Source: JBBKWQ01 sp037969115
GTDB taxonomy: Bacteria > Actinomycetota > Acidimicrobiia > Acidimicrobiales > Ilumatobacteraceae
Reading direction: 5' to 3'
Length of the DNA stretch: 33,407 bases
Assembly: GCA_037969115.1 (NCBI GenBank)
Contig: JBBKWQ010000026.1
Span: forward strand, 1-33,407
Shown here: piece by piece, positions 14,734 to 22,454 of the stretch
How positions within the stretch are numbered: position 1 is the stretch's first letter
Layout: each line of letters begins with the position of its first letter
The notes under the pieces: generated by a model
What the model was told of the DNA's origin: nothing
Databases searched by the model: none
The model's input: only the letters and a program-made list of their open reading frames with translations
Program-made: the position numbers and the translations under genes

Positions 14734-15435
14734 ATGCGCCTTCTGAACGCTCTCTTCATCGTCGTCGCATTGGGAGCGTGTTCGTCATCCATCGAAGAGG
14801 CCGTTGACTCCGCGAGCACGTCGCCGGATTCCGCTCAGACCCGACAACAAGACCCTGCAGTCTCCGAGAACGAAGGTCACAGCACCGCCGCCACAACCTC
14901 GTCCACTGCCGGTACGCAATCGCTCACCACGGTGCCGCCCGCTCCGTCGATGATGGACTGCGGTTCCCAGACAGTCTTGGGTGAGATCGGTGACCTGTTC
15001 CGGTCCGGTCAACCTACGTACGACTACACGCCAGCACGCGACGTAGCCGACCTGGTGGAACGGTCCGCAGTGGTCGTGACGGGGACGATCGCTGCGGTGC
15101 AGCGTCAGCAGGGCGGTCTCGAGACCTACACCGTGTTCGATGTCGAAGACGTCGAAGTGCTCGCAGGGTCCGATGAGGTCGAAAGCTTCGTGACTAACTC
15201 GGTTTGGCCCTTCCTCGATGAACCGGATCCGCTCGGTGAACGCGTTGCTCTCGACGGCGTTCGGTTCGTGGCGTTCCTCCTTCCGCTCGATCTGAACTCT
15301 GCTCCAAGTCGTTGGCAACCCAACGTCGACGGGTTCGCATTCGGCTGCGATGGCGTTCGGGCCGAGTCGCTCGCCGGATTGCCCCCTGACGCAGCCGGAC
15401 TGACGGTCGAGGCGATCGTCGATCAGGTCGAGTAG
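14734..15435 (+). CDS. Putative secreted lipoprotein of unknown function
   Basis: The 233-residue product begins with a typical lipoprotein signal: MRLLNALFIVVALGAC with the lipobox cysteine at residue 16. A low-complexity Ser/Thr/Ala/Gln linker (about 20-70) follows, as in surface lipoproteins. The folded part starts near the CGS at about residue 77 and contains VERSAVVVTGTIAAVQRQ, YTVFDVEDVEVLAG and RVALDGVRFVAFLLPLD, a beta-rich pattern, with a second cysteine in FGCDGVRAES that may pair with the first. I do not recognise the family. The frame is open upstream, but the signal peptide fixes the ATG at 14734. Confidence 0.72.
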   Translation: MRLLNALFIVVALGACSSSIEEAVDSASTSPDSAQTRQQDPAVSENEGHSTAATTSSTAGTQSLTTVPPAPSMMDCGSQTVLGEIGDLFRSGQPTYDYTPARDVADLVERSAVVVTGTIAAVQRQQGGLETYTVFDVEDVEVLAGSDEVESFVTNSVWPFLDEPDPLGERVALDGVRFVAFLLPLDLNSAPSRWQPNVDGFAFGCDGVRAESLAGLPPDAAGLTVEAIVDQVE

Positions 15436-15622
15436 TCCAGTGAAGACACGGGCCCATACTTCCCGAAGCGACGACGGACTGCGACAGCGAAAGATCAGCA
15501 CGTCCGCGCTCGGCCAACCGCTCAAGATCGCCAGCCGGCAACGGTGCCGTCAGCGTCGAGGAGATACTCAATCGCTGCGCCCGACAGCACTAGGCCGGGC
15601 TCATCGACGCTCGACCCAGCAA

Positions 15623-15634
15623 TAGAGTTGCGGA
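15623..15634 (+). promoter_or_regulatory. Leaderless promoter -10 for the DUF1905/YdeI gene
   Basis: TAGAGT (15623-15628), six bases, then the GTG at 15635. Confidence 0.65.
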
Positions 15635-16126
15635 GTGGGGCTCGATGCCAAATTCACCGTGGAGCTCGAGGTCATCGACGCGAACCCGTTCGTACTCCTG
15701 CCGCCAGCTGTGCTGAACGACGTGTTCCAGGAGGCCGGTCGTTGTAAGGGTCCCATCCCGATTCGGGGCACGATTAACGGAAAGTCATACCAGCAGACAC
15801 TGGTGAAATTCCGTGGCGTGTGGCGGTTGTACGTGAACATGACGATGCTCACGGATTCACCACGGCGGATCGGTGAAGCGATCGAGGTGACCGTCAGCGT
15901 TGATCGGAGCGACCGCGGGATCGAACCGCATCCGAAACTGGTCGCCATGCTCGATGCGACCCCGGCGGCGAGGGAGGTCTTCGACGACATGTCGCCGTCG
16001 AGACAGAAAGAGATCGTTCGCTACATCGACGCCCTGAAGAGCGAAGAAAGCGTCGACCGCAATGTGCTGCGAGCTCGCGATTTCCTACTCGGCAAGGGGC
16101 GCTTCGTCGGACGCGACAGCCCGTAG
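15635..16126 (+). CDS. DUF1905 / YdeI-OmpD-associated family protein
   Basis: The 163-residue protein has an N-terminal DUF1905 barrel (LPPAVLNDVF, then GPIPIRGTINGKSYQQTLVKF, to about residue 95) and a C-terminal YdeI/OmpD-associated helical segment (AREVFDDMSPSRQKEIVRYI), a standard pairing in bacteria. These proteins are sometimes called bacteriocin-protection proteins, but their biochemical activity is not established. The GTG start is supported by TAGAGT 6 nt upstream. It is a single gene, with 430 bp of non-coding sequence after it. Confidence 0.85.
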   Translation: MGLDAKFTVELEVIDANPFVLLPPAVLNDVFQEAGRCKGPIPIRGTINGKSYQQTLVKFRGVWRLYVNMTMLTDSPRRIGEAIEVTVSVDRSDRGIEPHPKLVAMLDATPAAREVFDDMSPSRQKEIVRYIDALKSEESVDRNVLRARDFLLGKGRFVGRDSP

Positions 16127-16556
16127 ACGGCGATCGTCGAGCGGCATTCCCGACGCTCGTCGCGTCAGAGCGTCTTCGGTCGACAGTCTGAGATCGGCCA
16201 CCACACATATCAACGGGCGGACCTGCACCGACCGACCCACTCGCGAACGGCACTTCCGATCGCTGAGCCCGATCAGATCAGGCGGGGCCGGCCGCAGCTG
16301 CGACGGCGCTCAGCGTTGCCGGCTGTGTCTGCGTGACAACCGGGGCGGCCAGCGTTCTGCCGATCGGCTACCGCCCTGAGGGAAGCCTCTCGTGTGTGCG
16401 CGGTGAGTCAACCGAGTTGTGACCGAGACGTACAGGGGCCGTTGTGAGACGTAAAGCGTCTGATTGGGTTTCGCTGGCTGCTTCGGTGGCCGCATCGTTC
16501 TCTCGGCCAATCCAGCGCGATCCGAACCGAGGTTCACGATGTGTGCTCGTCTGCGG
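16127..16556. other. 430-bp gap without a supported gene
   Basis: No frame here resembles a protein. A short hairpin AGACG-N5-CGTCT lies at 16447-16461. A direct repeat is visible: GTTGTGA followed by AGACGTA at 16416-16432 and again, overlapping, at 16441-16453. The region lies between the convergent DUF1905 and AlkZ-like genes, so the hairpin could end transcription. Confidence 0.4.
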
Positions 16557-17690
16557 TCAGGACCCGATCGTGATCGTCGGGCCGTCGGGCAGGCGATCCC
16601 ACCACCTCCCGACTCGGGAGAACACAGCGGGCTCCCGATCGGCCAGAAATCGTCGCAGGTCTCGCGCCTCGTCGTCCAGACACTCCAGGATCGCATCGTC
16701 CAGCGGTTCCAACGCTCGGACCTCGATTGCGTCGGTCGAAGCTCGCCAGACACCCCGGACGACACCGTCGACCAAGACCGTCGGGAGGACATCGCCGTTT
16801 CGCCGGATGACGTGCGGGCGGTGCTCGTCGGGAATCACGCGAGAGCGGTCCGCGTACGCGAGAAGCACGTTGTCCCACATCCCCAGTAGTCGCGGCGGGA
16901 GCGATACGACCTCGGCTTCCGGTCGGGGACCGCCATCCTTGATATCGATGAGCTGCGATCCGTCCGGCCCGGCGACGGCGACGACGTCGGCCATCGACTC
17001 GACGACCTCCCGGAGGGTCGACCGCTTGAGGATCGTGAACTGGGACAGGTCGGCGACCGACGCCGGCCCGAACGCCGTCAGGTAGCGACGCACCAGCTCT
17101 GCGGTTGCCGATGCTTCGTGATCGGCGGCAACCGTGCACGGCAGAAAGGCCGGGCGTCTGCCGAACGACCAGGGATCAGTCGTCGGCGCATTCCGGAAGG
17201 CGCCTACGACGCGCAGCGCCGACCAGAGCCGGGCCGGGTCGCCAGCCTCGGGAACAAGCTCGGAAAGCACCCGCTCGATGTCGGCGTTGTCGTGCGGTTC
17301 GACCATCACCGTCGACAGCCGCTCGAGGAGCTGGCCGACCCGTTCCGCAGTGAGCCCGAAGTCGTCGAGGACGTCGTGGTACCCGGCGTCGCGTACGCGA
17401 CGCTTCATGGCAGCCCTGGCCCACGCGATGTCGCCTGCGTCGACGGCGTGCAGTGTGAACCGGAACAGTGATGCTTTCACGATCGCACCGTCGGCCAACG
17501 CCCGGTCGAGATCGTTCGCGTCGAAGCCGTCGATGCGATTCCACAGCGCCAGATACGGCGCCGCCGGTTCCTGCGCCTGCAGCGCCAGCACCGATCGCAC
17601 GGCCTCGGTCACCGCGACCGATCGCCGTAACGACAGGCCCTGGCGAACCATCGTCTCGTAGGTCAACGCTTCTTGGGTCCACGCCGTCAC
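16557..17690 (-). CDS. Winged-helix DNA-binding protein, AlkZ/HTH_42-like
   Basis: A 377-residue protein of the winged-helix HTH_42 family. It shows VLALQAQEPAAPYLALW near the N-terminus, including the Q-x-Q element used for catalysis in AlkZ-type DNA glycosylases, then FRFTLHAVDAGDIAW (the R-x-TLH hallmark) and a C-terminal WDNVLLAYADRSRVIP stretch. AlkZ excises bulky or crosslinked alkylated bases, but many family members are uncharacterised. A GTG at 17696 is in frame, but TAGGTT (17702-17697) sits immediately next to it; at the usual 6-nt spacing the start is the GTG at 17690 (MTAWTQEAL), used here. Confidence 0.82.
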   Translation of the reverse strand: MTAWTQEALTYETMVRQGLSLRRSVAVTEAVRSVLALQAQEPAAPYLALWNRIDGFDANDLDRALADGAIVKASLFRFTLHAVDAGDIAWARAAMKRRVRDAGYHDVLDDFGLTAERVGQLLERLSTVMVEPHDNADIERVLSELVPEAGDPARLWSALRVVGAFRNAPTTDPWSFGRRPAFLPCTVAADHEASATAELVRRYLTAFGPASVADLSQFTILKRSTLREVVESMADVVAVAGPDGSQLIDIKDGGPRPEAEVVSLPPRLLGMWDNVLLAYADRSRVIPDEHRPHVIRRNGDVLPTVLVDGVVRGVWRASTDAIEVRALEPLDDAILECLDDEARDLRRFLADREPAVFSRVGRWWDRLPDGPTITIGS

Positions 17691-17702
17691 TGCCACAACC
17701 TA
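17691..17702 (-). promoter_or_regulatory. Leaderless promoter -10 for the AlkZ-like gene
   Basis: TAGGTT (17702-17697, minus strand), six bases, then GTG at 17690. This decides between two closely spaced GTG codons. Confidence 0.6.
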
Positions 17703-17994
17703 GAGCGGCGACGCATACCACCGCCGGGTGGGGTCGTAGTGCTCACCAGACCGATCAGAACAACGACGGTGGCCAGCTCAATGAGCTGTCCGAGAACGGC
17801 ACGTGTGCGAGCGGCGACCTACTCTGAAGCGCCCGCCCGCAACCGCTTGCGAAGGACAGATCCAAGCCCACAGGCACCGGTGATCGCGACACCGATCCGA
17901 ACGGTCACCAAGCGCCGATCCCCGGTAGCTCGTAGTCGGCGAGCCAGGCGTTTCCGCGTTGCGATCGGGTCGGGTTCTGTTGAGCGGGCGCTGC
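17703..17994. other. Gap with possible small-protein remnants
   Basis: On the minus strand one frame reads ITGACGLGSVLRKRL before a stop near 17819, and another reads LGQLIELATVVVLIGLVS farther on; both look protein-like but lack a good start. They may be remnants of a membrane protein gene or chance. Confidence 0.3.
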
Positions 17995-18522
17995 TTACCG
18001 TGACCGCGGTCTCACTGGACGGACAGCAGCGATGAGGACGACGGCGACCGTTGCGGAGATCGCGAGTGCGGCTTCGCTCGTCGTGACGATGTCGCTGGAG
18101 CCGCCACCGCCTTCGGGCGTCGACCACGTCGCTGGATCCTGATGAAACACGAGGACTGCCAGCGCAGTCACCAGACTCAAGGCGAGTAGTGCGGGCACGG
18201 CGAGATCTCGTGGATCGAATTGCTTCTGTAGGGCGTGGACGATCAACAGCACCGCTGGGATGATGAGCGGTATGAGCACAATGGACAGGACGCTCATCGG
18301 GATCAGAGCGACTCCGGCCGCCAACAGGAGAGCCGGGTGCTCGCGGCGTGTTCCGACCAGGGCGAGAAGGCCTGCACCGATGAACGGCGACGCGAAACCG
18401 AGCGCCGCGAACCGTCCCTCGGGGGATCCAGGTGATCCTCCGTAGTAGTGAATGAACGCCACGGCGACGCCGCCGAGAACGATGGCGGCCGAAGCAGCGA
18501 TGTCGACGGTCCGGGTTTCCAT
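17995..18522 (-). CDS. Multi-pass membrane protein of unknown function
   Basis: The 175-residue protein has about five hydrophobic segments (about 6-27, 36-56, 65-92, 107-123 and 150-167) with short polar loops, so it is an inner-membrane protein. I do not recognise the family. It is divergent from a TetR-family gene with starts only 19 bp apart, and both predicted start sites lie in a small palindrome; the TetR protein probably controls it. The ATG at 18522 has TATGAT exactly 6 nt upstream, giving a leaderless transcript. A transporter or stress-sensing role would be guesswork. Confidence 0.72.
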   Translation of the reverse strand: METRTVDIAASAAIVLGGVAVAFIHYYGGSPGSPEGRFAALGFASPFIGAGLLALVGTRREHPALLLAAGVALIPMSVLSIVLIPLIIPAVLLIVHALQKQFDPRDLAVPALLALSLVTALAVLVFHQDPATWSTPEGGGGSSDIVTTSEAALAISATVAVVLIAAVRPVRPRSR

Positions 18523-18544
18523 CTCTCTATCATACGATTGTATG
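18523..18544. promoter_or_regulatory. Divergent promoters with TetR-type palindrome
   Basis: On the minus strand TATGAT (18534-18529) lies 6 nt before the ATG at 18522. On the plus strand TATCAT (18528-18533) lies 8 nt before the ATG at 18542. The inverted repeat CATAC-GATT-GTATG at 18531-18544 overlaps both -10 elements and the tetR start codon, an ideal place for autorepression. Confidence 0.6.
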
Positions 18545-19174
18545 AATCAGGGTCAGCAACAGCGACGGGCGTCAGGAGCGACAACCGGTTCGGAAGCTCG
18601 AGCCCGGCTGCTCGAGGCAACGATCGACGTTCTCAACACTGTCGGACCTGCGGCGGCGACATCTCGGGCCATCGCGAACGCGGCAGGCGAGAATCTCGCA
18701 TCCATCACGTACTACTTCGGTTCGAAGCGCGAGCTGGTCAATCAAGCGATGGTCACAACAGCTCGCCGATTGATCCAGCCAGTCGTCCAGGAGTTCGCAG
18801 ACGACGGCCGAGACAGCATCACCAAACTCTTGACTGCCGTCCAGCAGCTCTACCGAATCCTCGACGCGCACGAAACTCTCCTCGGCCCCTACATCCACTC
18901 CCTCGCCGCAGCCGCGACAAACGAGGCAGTCGCGACCGAAGTGCGATCGCTACACCGCGAACTCGCATCGGTGCTCGCCACAGAAATCGCGGCTCAGCAG
19001 CGCCACGATCTGTTGCCCAGCTGGGTACGACCAGATTCGATGGCACAACTCATCGTGGCGCTCGTCAATGGCGTCGCCGTGAGCATCGCGATCGACCCCG
19101 CCGAAACCGAGCCCACAGCTGTCGGCCTGCAGTTCACCCAACTCCTCGTTGCTGTCCAGTCTTCGGGGCCATAG
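18542..19174 (+). CDS. TetR-family transcriptional regulator
   Basis: The 210-residue protein has a TetR DNA-binding region at about residues 20-66: ARARLLEATIDVLNTVGPAA, then TSRAIANAAGENLASITYYF and the GSKREL turn. The rest is helical ligand-binding and dimerisation domain. It should repress transcription until it binds a small molecule. The start at 18542 is chosen over an upstream in-frame ATG at 18452 because it fits the domain, has a -10 just upstream, and leaves the palindromic operator between the divergent genes. Its likely target is the adjacent membrane protein gene plus itself. Confidence 0.85.
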   Translation: MNQGQQQRRASGATTGSEARARLLEATIDVLNTVGPAAATSRAIANAAGENLASITYYFGSKRELVNQAMVTTARRLIQPVVQEFADDGRDSITKLLTAVQQLYRILDAHETLLGPYIHSLAAAATNEAVATEVRSLHRELASVLATEIAAQQRHDLLPSWVRPDSMAQLIVALVNGVAVSIAIDPAETEPTAVGLQFTQLLVAVQSSGP

Positions 19175-19419
19175 CCCCTCCCCACGGAGCCGAGCCGAAC
19201 GGCATCTTGATGGGCGGAGCGTCGCTCAGAATGTTCGACCGTCTGGGAGGGTGCAACCGCTCCCGAACGGCACGTACACGATCGGCCACGTGTCCCAGAA
19301 CGCGCGCCGAGCGACGGGGAACGGAGTGCCACCTACCGCCGGCTACGAGAGCCTGCCGGTAACAGTTTGCTGCGAATCGATCACTTCGGGTGACTCACTT
19401 CGAGCCAGGGAATCAAGCA

Positions 19420-19587
19420 TCACACGGCGGGCAGGAAGTAGCGCGTGACCGGGGGTGCGACTGCCCGAAAGTCGCCGGTGATGACGAGTGCCAAGAGTGC
19501 GGCGATCGAAGCGGCGACGACGGCATCTTGCCGGGTAACGCGTGCTGGCGTCAGCGGCGGGTCTTGCGGGCTTGGGCGCGCTGCCAC
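19420..19587 (-). CDS. Possible small single-pass membrane protein
   Basis: A GTG at 19587 opens a 55-residue frame ending at 19420. It contains one convincing hydrophobic helix (VVAASIAALLALVITGDF) followed by VAPPVTRYFLPAV. It overlaps the 3' end of the zinc-finger gene by 37 nt in another frame, compatible with translational coupling. The alternative is that the peptide is an out-of-frame tail of the zinc-finger gene after a frameshift. No family is recognised. Confidence 0.35.
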   Translation of the reverse strand: MAARPSPQDPPLTPARVTRQDAVVAASIAALLALVITGDFRAVAPPVTRYFLPAV

Positions 19588-19787
19588 TTGTTCTGGCGGC
19601 TGCGACAGGCTTTGCGGCAGTAGCGATGGTTCGCCGACCGCCGCTCGAACAGCTCGCCGCACCGCCAGTACGCACAGACCGCAAGGTGGTCGGGATCGAA
19701 CCCGTCCTCTTCCTCGTCACCCGGCTCGGCCTGATCGTCGATCCAGCTATTCAACCAGTTGATGGCGGCGACGTGAATGCGCCGCAT
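19551..19787 (-). CDS. Small zinc-finger-like protein
   Basis: The 78-residue protein carries a C-x4-C-x10-H-x2-C-x3-C arrangement (Cys38, Cys43, His54, Cys57, Cys61) in its C-terminal half, preceded by an acidic stretch (EPGDEEEDGFD) and followed by a very basic tail (KWQRAQARKTRR). The NHRYCRKACRSRQNKWQ segment resembles the CGNR/treble-clef-like zinc ribbons of small actinobacterial DNA- or RNA-associated proteins. The function is unknown. It lies 36 bp downstream of the VOC gene stop on the same strand and may be transcribed with it. Confidence 0.6.
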   Translation of the reverse strand: MRRIHVAAINWLNSWIDDQAEPGDEEEDGFDPDHLAVCAYWRCGELFERRSANHRYCRKACRSRQNKWQRAQARKTRR

Positions 19788-19823
19788 CTGGTTACGCGCC
19801 AGAACGTGCCCCTGACCACCGGC

Positions 19824-20183
19824 TCATGGCGATGCTCGACGATCCCGGAGTACGCAGAACTCGTTGCCCTCCGGATCAGCCAACACGACCCACGGAGCTT
19901 CGCCCTGCCCGATGTCGACGCGGGATGCGCCGAGTGCGATGAGTCGCTCGACCTCGGTGTCTTGATCGTCAGGGCGGAAGTCGAGGTGAAGGCGGTTCTT
20001 GAACTGCTTGCGTTCGCCGACCGGCTCGAAGATGAGTCCTGGGAGCCGGTCTGGTTGTGGCCGTATCTCGAACTCGCCCGGATCGTCGTTGACGATGATC
20101 CATTGGAGCGCCTCGAGCCACCAACGACCGAGCGCCACCGGGTCACGGGCGTCGACGACGACCTGCTCCAACTCGAGGCTCAT
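19824..20183 (-). CDS. VOC-family (glyoxalase/bleomycin-resistance fold) protein
   Basis: The 119-residue protein matches the glyoxalase-like VOC subfamily: MSLELEQVVVDARDPVALGR opening the first beta-alpha module, NRLHLDFRPDDQDTEVERLI in the second, and WVVLADPEGNEFCVL closing it, with the acidic and histidine metal ligands in the expected places. Such proteins are metalloenzymes or binding proteins; no substrate can be named. The ATG at 20183 is preferred to an upstream in-frame start at 20402 because the domain begins there and TATCGT lies exactly 6 nt upstream. Confidence 0.85.
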   Translation of the reverse strand: MSLELEQVVVDARDPVALGRWWLEALQWIIVNDDPGEFEIRPQPDRLPGLIFEPVGERKQFKNRLHLDFRPDDQDTEVERLIALGASRVDIGQGEAPWVVLADPEGNEFCVLRDRRASP

Positions 20184-20195
20184 GGGACGACGATA
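20184..20195 (-). promoter_or_regulatory. Leaderless promoter -10 for the VOC gene
   Basis: TATCGT (20195-20190, minus strand), six bases, then the ATG at 20183. Confidence 0.65.
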
Positions 20196-20356
20196 CGACG
20201 CCTCGCTGGTCGCCCTGCCCCAGGCCGCCGCGACAACTGTGTCGATCGGCTCGCACCCGCCTCGGTCTGCGGCGTCTCCAGGGTCGGCCTGGCCCTCGAT
20301 GTACAACCGTATGGTCCACCGGTACGATCGCGTTGTCGGAGAGGTAGGGAGGCGTT

Positions 20357-20731
20357 GTGCCACTCGAAACGCACGTCGAGATGAGCGACAGGCTTCGATC
20401 ACTGCTCGAAGCCTGGGTCAGCCTGGAGCCGGGAGCGGTGAGTGATGCCTATCTTGCCGACGGAACACACCGTGGACCCGGTGTCGTGCGACTGGCCCCC
20501 GAACAGGAGGGCGCGACCTTGCGGGGTCAGCGCGAGATCAGCGCGTTCGTCGAGAGGATCGCGCCGTTGCTCGGGGTCCTGACGTATCGGGTCAGCTGGG
20601 TGCTCGAGACCGACTCGGTGTCGGTCGTGGAATACGAGTACGAGTCAGTCGCTGGTGCGGCGGGCCTCGCCACCGACATCGTCGAATGGCAGAACGACCG
20701 CGTCCGCGAGTGCCGCTCGTACGGTCTTTGA
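20357..20731 (+). CDS. SnoaL/NTF2-like protein
   Basis: The 124-residue protein fits the NTF2-like fold: an N-terminal helix (MSDRLRSLLEAWVSLEPGAV), a short LADGTHRGPGV turn, LRGQREISAFVERIAPL, then beta strands LTYRVSWVLE, VSVVEYEYES and DIVEWQNDRVRECRSY. Such proteins act as small isomerases, cyclases or binding proteins; no catalytic residue can be assigned. The GTG at 20357 has GGGAGG 4-5 nt upstream and TAGGGA at the leaderless spacing, so the mode of initiation is unclear; an ATG eight codons later is an alternative. It is divergent from the VOC gene. Confidence 0.7.
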   Translation: MPLETHVEMSDRLRSLLEAWVSLEPGAVSDAYLADGTHRGPGVVRLAPEQEGATLRGQREISAFVERIAPLLGVLTYRVSWVLETDSVSVVEYEYESVAGAAGLATDIVEWQNDRVRECRSYGL

Positions 20732-20838
20732 CCCAGCGCTTGAAACGCCGAACAGCGACCTGCGTTTCCTGACCTCACAACCGCTCGCGATGACACCCCG
20801 TGTGACGCACTCCCACTGCCCCCGAACGCCTACCCGGT

Positions 20839-20855
20839 GACGGTCGTCGACCGTC
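20839..20855. terminator. Hairpin between convergent genes
   Basis: GACGGTC-GTC-GACCGTC forms a 7-bp stem with a 3-nt loop, between the SnoaL-like gene and the convergent phosphatase-family gene, and could end both transcripts. Confidence 0.55.
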
Positions 20856-20914
20856 CCCCAACGCCGGGTCGCGGGCACACCAAGAACGGGGCAGAGGATC
20901 CGCGGCCAACGGCA

Positions 20915-21889
20915 CTAGTACGTGAACGTCGCCATCACTGCGGCGTGGTCAGAGCCGGGGGCACCGGTCCGGCTGCCGGGGCTGTCGTCGATCGAGGGGA
21001 GTTCTGCGCCCATGGGCGTGTGCGTGCGCACGGCATCGACGTGGTGGACGAGGAAGTGGCTGGCGAAGATGTGATCGATCAACTCGCCTCGCCCCCGGTA
21101 GATCCTGCTGAAGCGCTCGTCTTCGGGAATGAGCGGTGCAAGGTTCCACAGCCGTTCGCCATCGCCCTTGTCGGGCGGTGCGAAGCCTGCCGTGCCGATC
21201 TCGGAGCCTGGCGGACCGTTCATGATCTGCGTCGTCGCTGCGTTCACTTCGTCGTTGAGGTCACCGACCACGAGCAACGCGACGTTGTGGCCGTCGCCGA
21301 CGAGCTCGGCGTTGGCGTGCGATCGCACGACGGCGGCCTCCGACGCACGCCGGAAGAGCGCGTATGCGCCGTATCGGGCGAGCTCGTCGGTGTTCCTGGC
21401 GTGGAAGCGTCCATCGGGAAACGACAGCAGCTTCGACTTGAAGTGACAGTTCACGATCGCGAGATCGCGGTTGTTCGCGCGCACCGTGACGCGAAGTGCG
21501 GCACGGCCCATCTGGTTCATCGTCGGTGGTCCGGCCGGACCGTACGGGTCGTCATCGGATTGCACCGGTAGCAGGCCGAATGGGAAGCGGCCGACGCTGG
21601 CGACGTCGCGTAGGACGCGAGTCGACAGGTAGGCGACCCGAATACCTCGGCCGTCGGGCACGCCGAGCGCACTGTGGGGCATGGGACGACCGAGGGAGGA
21701 TTGCAGCTGGCCCAGGGCCTTCGCCGAGCCGACTTCCTGCAACGCCACGACATGAGGTTCGTGTTCGTCGATCGTCGCTGCCAAGGAGCGCAGCTTCGCG
21801 TCGAGCTGCGACTGCGTCTTCGGGCCGAACTCCGTCCCTGCCTCGAACAGATTCTGCACGTTCCACGTCATGACCCTGATGTCGCCCAT
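20915..21889 (-). CDS. Endonuclease/exonuclease/phosphatase-family protein
   Basis: The 324-residue protein shows the metal-dependent EEP fold: MTWNVQNLF (Asn ligand), VVALQEVGS (Glu ligand), IVNCHFKSKL (His), VVGDLNDEVNA (Asp/Asn) and a terminal APGSDHAAVMATF (Asp-His pair). It would hydrolyse phosphodiester or phosphomonoester bonds in DNA, RNA or a small molecule; the substrate is not decided by sequence. No signal peptide is present. The ATG at 21889 is fixed by a strong AGGAG 5 nt upstream and lies before the first motif; a long upstream extension of the frame lacks similarity. TAGGTT about 25 nt upstream is the probable -10. Confidence 0.87.
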   Translation of the reverse strand: MGDIRVMTWNVQNLFEAGTEFGPKTQSQLDAKLRSLAATIDEHEPHVVALQEVGSAKALGQLQSSLGRPMPHSALGVPDGRGIRVAYLSTRVLRDVASVGRFPFGLLPVQSDDDPYGPAGPPTMNQMGRAALRVTVRANNRDLAIVNCHFKSKLLSFPDGRFHARNTDELARYGAYALFRRASEAAVVRSHANAELVGDGHNVALLVVGDLNDEVNAATTQIMNGPPGSEIGTAGFAPPDKGDGERLWNLAPLIPEDERFSRIYRGRGELIDHIFASHFLVHHVDAVRTHTPMGAELPSIDDSPGSRTGAPGSDHAAVMATFTY

Positions 21890-21920
21890 CGCGCCGCTCC
21901 TCCCGTTGTGATCGAACCTA
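21890..21920 (-). promoter_or_regulatory. Leadered promoter with Shine-Dalgarno for the EEP gene
   Basis: TAGGTT (21920-21915, minus strand) predicts a start near 21908 and an approximately 19-nt leader containing GGGAGGAG just before the ATG. This contrasts with the leaderless neighbours. Confidence 0.55.
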
Positions 21921-21972
21921 GCTCGCTGATCGAAACGCGATTCCCGATTAACGCGTGCCTTGGGCCCGACGG

Positions 21973-22431
<459 letters not shown>

Positions 22432-22454
22432 GACACCGACCGTAGTCTCGTTCC
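22432..22454. promoter_or_regulatory. Overlapping divergent leaderless promoters
   Basis: TAGTCT (22443-22448) lies 6 nt before the plus-strand ATG at 22455. On the other strand TACGGT (22444-22439) lies 7 nt before the GTG at 22431. The two -10 boxes share two bases, so the whole regulatory region is 23 bp. Confidence 0.65.

Noticed and set aside
16416..16461. Repeats near 16420-16461 as a promoter for a plus-strand gene
   Set aside because: The only plus-strand frames downstream are shadows of the AlkZ-like gene.
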